Assembly: GCF_947492815.1 (NCBI RefSeq)
Contig: NZ_CANLOB010000021.1
Location: 34,135 to 98,134 of the forward strand
DNA from: an uncultured Dokdonia sp.
GTDB lineage: Bacteria; Bacteroidota; Bacteroidia; Flavobacteriales; Flavobacteriaceae
Reading direction: 5' to 3'
Length of the DNA stretch: 64,000 bases
Position 1 is the first letter of the stretch; the number at the start of each line of letters is the position of its first letter. This document shows positions 61,024-64,000 of the stretch, piece by piece. Below the pieces are notes generated by a model. It had not been told where the DNA came from and ran no database searches. It saw only the letters and a list, made by a program, of their open reading frames with translations. The translations under genes were made by a program, and so were the position numbers.

Positions 61024-62940
61024 TTATTTTGCTCTTGTAAGTATTTGTGTAGATAACGATCTTCCTCCTGTATCAGTCACATTAGCTTGTCTATATACTA
61101 AAACGCCTTCTTCACTTGCGAAGATATATTTACCAAATAGGTTAGGCATATCTTCATATAAGAACCCGAAGCGTCCTTTAGGTGGGTTTTGATCTGAAGT
61201 ATCTATATTTAAATTATTTGTATAGAAATCTCCTGCATGTTTAAAGGCTGTTAAAAACATAATACTATCAGAATATTTAATATACTGTCCTCGACTATAT
61301 CCTAACAGACATTTATTAGTTTGCGTATTACTAAATGACAGTCTGTCTACACGTTTCCCTCCTATTATTGTATTTCTAATACGACAGTTCTCATCAAATG
61401 AGACACTTAAACTTGTTACTCCAAAATTAGTAGCATTTGCTAGCATCCCTCCTATTGTCAAGTACTGTATATCTCCACTATTATTAATTACACAGTTACT
61501 TAATATCGTTAAGTTCAAAACTGAACCTTTATTAGATAATTGAGAAACTGCATCAATTGCGACTACATTGAACAAAGCACCGTCAGATATTACTAGACCA
61601 CCTACCATAAAAGTAGCATCCGTGATACTACTAGAAACTGTAAAATCTATTTTGGGATTTACAGAAAACTGTCCATCATTATTTCTTACAACGGTATTGT
61701 TTAAACTTTTTACTACAAAACGCTCAACAGTGTCTATTGGATTCCCTTTATCATCTAGAGGAAAAATAAAGAAATCTTTTCCATTTGCAATAGTAACAGC
61801 ATTTACATCAACCTTATACACATTGTCTTCAACCGTTTCCATTCGTTGACCATACACTATTGATGAACCGTTAGTAATTCCTGTCTCAAATTCGTTTTCA
61901 ATAGTTCCTGTTACTGTAAAATCTTGGTAAAAATTTTGATTTTCAACTCTAGGTAAGATATACCTATGTGCTTCTGTTGTATTTGTATTAGATAAAGAAA
62001 ACGCATGGTTACCTCCTACATTATACAATGAACTATTTACTGGATTTTTAAGAATATAATTTAACCAATCTTCATTAGAGAGCTTGTAACGTCTGTAACG
62101 TTGTACGCGCCAATCTTTATTGACATCTATTAATCTATTTGCAGAGATTCTTCTTTTAACGATTCCGTTACGCTTACCAATAACCACATCATCTTCATTT
62201 TTAATCTCTACATCTGTAAAATCATATTCTAGTAATTCCCCTGGAAATGTAATACTCTCTGCTTGTAATGAAAATGTATTTCCAGAGATAGCGGTTACGA
62301 GTATTTTTTCTGTAGGCACTGCAATATTCTCTTCGGCAGTCATTTCCATATATGGGGTACCATCATGCACTTCTGTATTAATGACCCCATTAGGTTTCAT
62401 CATTATTTTAAGATTAGCATCCAGAATAACCGCATCTTCATCTATGGTATCAAAACGTTTTATAGAAAAACTAAATACTGCCCCCGGTACGTTTTGTAAA
62501 CCATTTGTGAATTTCATGAAAAAAGCAGAAAACAAACTTGTTACCGTTGCTGTATCTCCTACTTTGATATTTCCTGTATAGTCATCAGGTAAGCTCACAA
62601 CCTTAATAGGAGTTCCATTACTAACCTCAGTGAGTGGTGGATCAAAAAAAGCAAAGCCAGAAACTGTACCTGTGCTAGATGCCGTTCTATTTATATTGGT
62701 AGTATTTGTCCCTTCAATGTAATAACGTGTTTGATAATCAGCAATGGTATACTTTTTCCCAACAATTAGCGCATTATTTTCTATTAATGTATTTAACTCT
62801 GTATAACTATATTCTGTAGTTGATTCTCCTACCAAATCCTCATCAAGAACCATACTATCAATAAGGTCGATAAACTCTAATTCAGTAGGTCTATCTCCTG
62901 TTTCAAAGTATGTTTTTAAAGTACTTCTTGTTTGTTTCAT
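61024..62940 (-). CDS. Tail-fibre-like protein, 638 residues
   Basis: The third member of the fibre family. The first ~33 residues share the module LKTYFETGDRPTELEFIDLI with the other two, then the protein diverges. A YTIADYQTRYYIEGTNTTNI segment follows, then long beta-rich sequence with Asn/Thr/Gly turns. The last part (TNKCLLGYSRGQYIKYSDSI, LFGKYIFASEEGVLVYRQAN) is also beta-rich. It is the first gene of the leftward island in this window. The upstream kilobase has no gene. Confidence 0.65.
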   Translation of the reverse strand: MKQTRSTLKTYFETGDRPTELEFIDLIDSMVLDEDLVGESTTEYSYTELNTLIENNALIVGKKYTIADYQTRYYIEGTNTTNINRTASSTGTVSGFAFFDPPLTEVSNGTPIKVVSLPDDYTGNIKVGDTATVTSLFSAFFMKFTNGLQNVPGAVFSFSIKRFDTIDEDAVILDANLKIMMKPNGVINTEVHDGTPYMEMTAEENIAVPTEKILVTAISGNTFSLQAESITFPGELLEYDFTDVEIKNEDDVVIGKRNGIVKRRISANRLIDVNKDWRVQRYRRYKLSNEDWLNYILKNPVNSSLYNVGGNHAFSLSNTNTTEAHRYILPRVENQNFYQDFTVTGTIENEFETGITNGSSIVYGQRMETVEDNVYKVDVNAVTIANGKDFFIFPLDDKGNPIDTVERFVVKSLNNTVVRNNDGQFSVNPKIDFTVSSSITDATFMVGGLVISDGALFNVVAIDAVSQLSNKGSVLNLTILSNCVINNSGDIQYLTIGGMLANATNFGVTSLSVSFDENCRIRNTIIGGKRVDRLSFSNTQTNKCLLGYSRGQYIKYSDSIMFLTAFKHAGDFYTNNLNIDTSDQNPPKGRFGFLYEDMPNLFGKYIFASEEGVLVYRQANVTDTGGRSLSTQILTRAK

Positions 62941-63221
62941 TCGTATCTATGTTTAGTATTTTACTTTTATATATAATTCAAATCATAGCCTATATAATAT
63001 GCTAGGGTTCCTTATAATTTCTATAATAAATATGTGGAACTTAAATAGAAATACACTGTATTACCTTGACAGCCTTATTTTGTATTCTTTGTTGCATACA
63101 AAGAATGGCAGCATATGTTTATACGAAAAATACAAAGCATCATATCTCAACAGCTTCATTTTGAAACCTCAATCACAAAAAGTGAAGAACTCTTATTTTG
63201 AACGTACTTTCCCAGCGGACA

Positions 63222-63281
63222 CCGAAGGAGTAGTATTATTGGCAGAAGTGGTAAAGAGATACCAATAACGCCTCCTCCGGC
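63222..63281. other. GC-rich compound hairpin
   Basis: CCG-AA-GGAG pairs with CTCC-TC-CGG, enclosing a perfect inner stem TTATTGG/CCAATAA with a 19-base loop. A GC-rich tail (GGCCGGGAC) follows. It is unusual for this AT-rich region. Its role is unknown. Confidence 0.45.
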
Positions 63282-63516
63282 CGGGACAGTATTTTATTGA
63301 GTTATAAAAAAATTACGCTTCTTAATTTCTCTTTTATGTAAACTCTTACCTATATAAAAATCATCAGTATAAAATTATTGACGCATTCTAGCAATCATAA
63401 AAACATTCTTTTTCAAGATCAATAATTCAGTTTCAATTTCTACTAACACCACAGCAAAATTGAACAACAAAAATACTATCAAAAAGCGATAAACATGAAC
63501 CTTAACTTATAGTATA

Positions 63517-63558
63517 TCAGTAGTTTCAACTGATTGTTAGTTTTACTGAAGCTACTGA
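63517..63558 (+). other. 12-bp hairpin with T-rich tail
   Basis: TCAGTAGTTTCA and TGAAGCTACTGA pair over 12 positions with one G-U pair that exists only on the + strand RNA, around an 18-base loop; T-rich sequence (TGTTTTTCTTT) follows. It is a possible terminator or part of a non-coding transcript. Confidence 0.4.
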
Positions 63559-63743
63559 AAACACACTGTTTTTCTTTACTATTTAAGCTATGACTTATGT
63601 AATTTTAAAATCTCAAATAAGGAGCTATAAATGGAGATCTATTTATATTAAGGAATTTATAAAAGCATCAAATTCCTATTTATTTTTTAAGCAATACCAT
63701 GAGTAATACTAGTTAAGACATTATATAACTTGGGGTGAGTTTT

Positions 63744-63852
63744 TAAGGCCAGGAAGTTTCGATACTACTTCATTCATCGATAAGCATTTTTTTTATTGTG
63801 TGTGCGCTTTAAGTGATCATATTCTACAACATCACTTAACGACCTGGTCTTA
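63744..63852 (+). ncRNA. Candidate structured non-coding RNA
   Basis: TAAGGCCAGG at the left and CCTGGTCTTA at the right pair over 10 positions, including a G-U pair that works only for + strand RNA. Inside are TCGAT/ATCGA and a perfect 9-base hairpin TTAAGTGAT/ATCACTTAA. A strong terminator follows 36 bases later. A closing stem, inner helices and a terminator are the features expected of a small structured RNA. I do not recognise the family. Confidence 0.45.
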
Positions 63853-63887
63853 TAACTCGATTACCTTTCAAAAATACATTATTTCGC

Positions 63888-63919
63888 AAAGACATTTTTC
63901 TATTAAGAAAAATGTCTTT
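63888..63919. terminator. Strong terminator after the candidate RNA
   Basis: AAAGACATTTTTC and GAAAAATGTCTTT form a perfect 13-base stem with a 6-base loop and T-run. The A-rich and T-rich flanks allow function in either direction. Confidence 0.88.
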
Positions 63920-64000
63920 TTATGGATCATTCCTAAAAGTTGTGTGTGAATTAAAATAGAAGTTGGATTTTTGTAAAAAAAAAATGGAACTGTCCTTAGA

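Larger units (their letters stand above)
62941..64000. other. Gene-free interval at the right edge with several hairpins
   Basis: No convincing gene is visible in the last 1,060 bases. The 89-codon + frame at 62999-63268 in the track looks like chance, although its end (ADTEGVVLLAEVVKRYQ) could be a gene remnant. Structured elements at 63222, 63517, 63744 and 63888 are listed separately. Confidence 0.6.

Noticed and set aside
62120-62581. 153-codon + frame opposite the 638-residue fibre gene
   Set aside because: A shadow frame rich in Ser, Ile and Thr, produced by the complementary codons of the real gene.
62999-63268. 89-codon + strand frame before the gene-free region
   Set aside because: Low-complexity start, no family pattern and an overlap with the GC-rich hairpin. 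Only the end (ADTEGVVLLAEVVKRYQ) looks protein-like, so at most it is a remnant.
63222-63281. Hairpin as part of a diversity-generating retroelement next to fibre genes
   Set aside because: A GC-rich hairpin beside fibre genes recalls such systems, but no reverse transcriptase, template repeat or adenine-variable repeat was found in the window.
1-64000. CRISPR array
   Set aside because: No regularly spaced direct repeats with unique spacers were seen. The only dispersed repeat is the short palindrome, which is irregularly spaced.

Overview
The window looks like a chromosome segment of a marine member of the Flavobacteriaceae. It is AT-rich, and it carries a type IX secretion and gliding block (PorV, PorU, GldJ), SusC/SusD genes, Bacteroidetes-type promoters (TTG-N19-TAnnTTTG) and many copies of a palindrome with core CGCTTTCGCGAAAGCG, which from memory I associate with Dokdonia/Krokinobacter-like genomes. 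All calls come from reading the sequence and the supplied ORF track; no database search was run.

Layout. 0-6.5 kb: end of an ABC ATPase, a DUF389 membrane protein, mannose-1-phosphate guanylyltransferase, a SprT-like protein, a DUF4349 lipoprotein, and a membrane protein whose reading frame has no ATG, coupled to a lipoprotein. 6.6-7.2 kb: two tandem double-glycine-leader, six-cysteine peptides. 7.2-12.3 kb: FMN reductase, SDR, M28 peptidase, pyruvate dehydrogenase E2 and E1-alpha. 12.5-20 kb: cytidine deaminase, PorV, PorU, GldJ. 20-21.4 kb: MurF and tRNA-Val.

21.4-41.1 kb is a coherent catabolic locus: galT-galK, a divergent GntR-type regulator, susC, susD, an FG-GAP/ASPIC lipoprotein, a cytoplasmic GH36-like alpha-galactosidase, a single gene encoding glycerol kinase fused to glycerol-3-phosphate dehydrogenase, an SGLT-like symporter and galE. 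Together these would take an alpha-galactosyl-glycerol (floridoside of red algae, or a galactolipid head group) across both membranes, hydrolyse it inside the cell and send galactose to the Leloir pathway and glycerol to DHAP. This is my main candidate for an undescribed system.

41-45 kb holds a secreted protein, a carboxypeptidase-regulatory-like protein, a glyoxalase-like protein and peptide deformylase. 45-50 kb holds a LuxR-type response regulator, a histidine kinase, a multi-pass membrane protein and a duplicated-domain protein. Opposite them are two + strand genes that share a C2-like beta-sandwich domain.

50-63 kb is a minus-strand phage-tail-like island: tail tube, DUF2586 sheath, a small HTH protein, a tail-terminator-like protein, a spanin-like peptide, a NlpC/P60-like lysin with Cys replaced by Ser, three fibre-like proteins sharing one N-terminal module, a holin and small unknowns. 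No capsid, terminase, tape measure, baseplate or spike gene is visible. A TACGT-N6-ACGTA box occurs both upstream of the two-component operon and inside the island, which suggests joint control. The last kilobase has no convincing gene but several hairpins and one candidate structured RNA.
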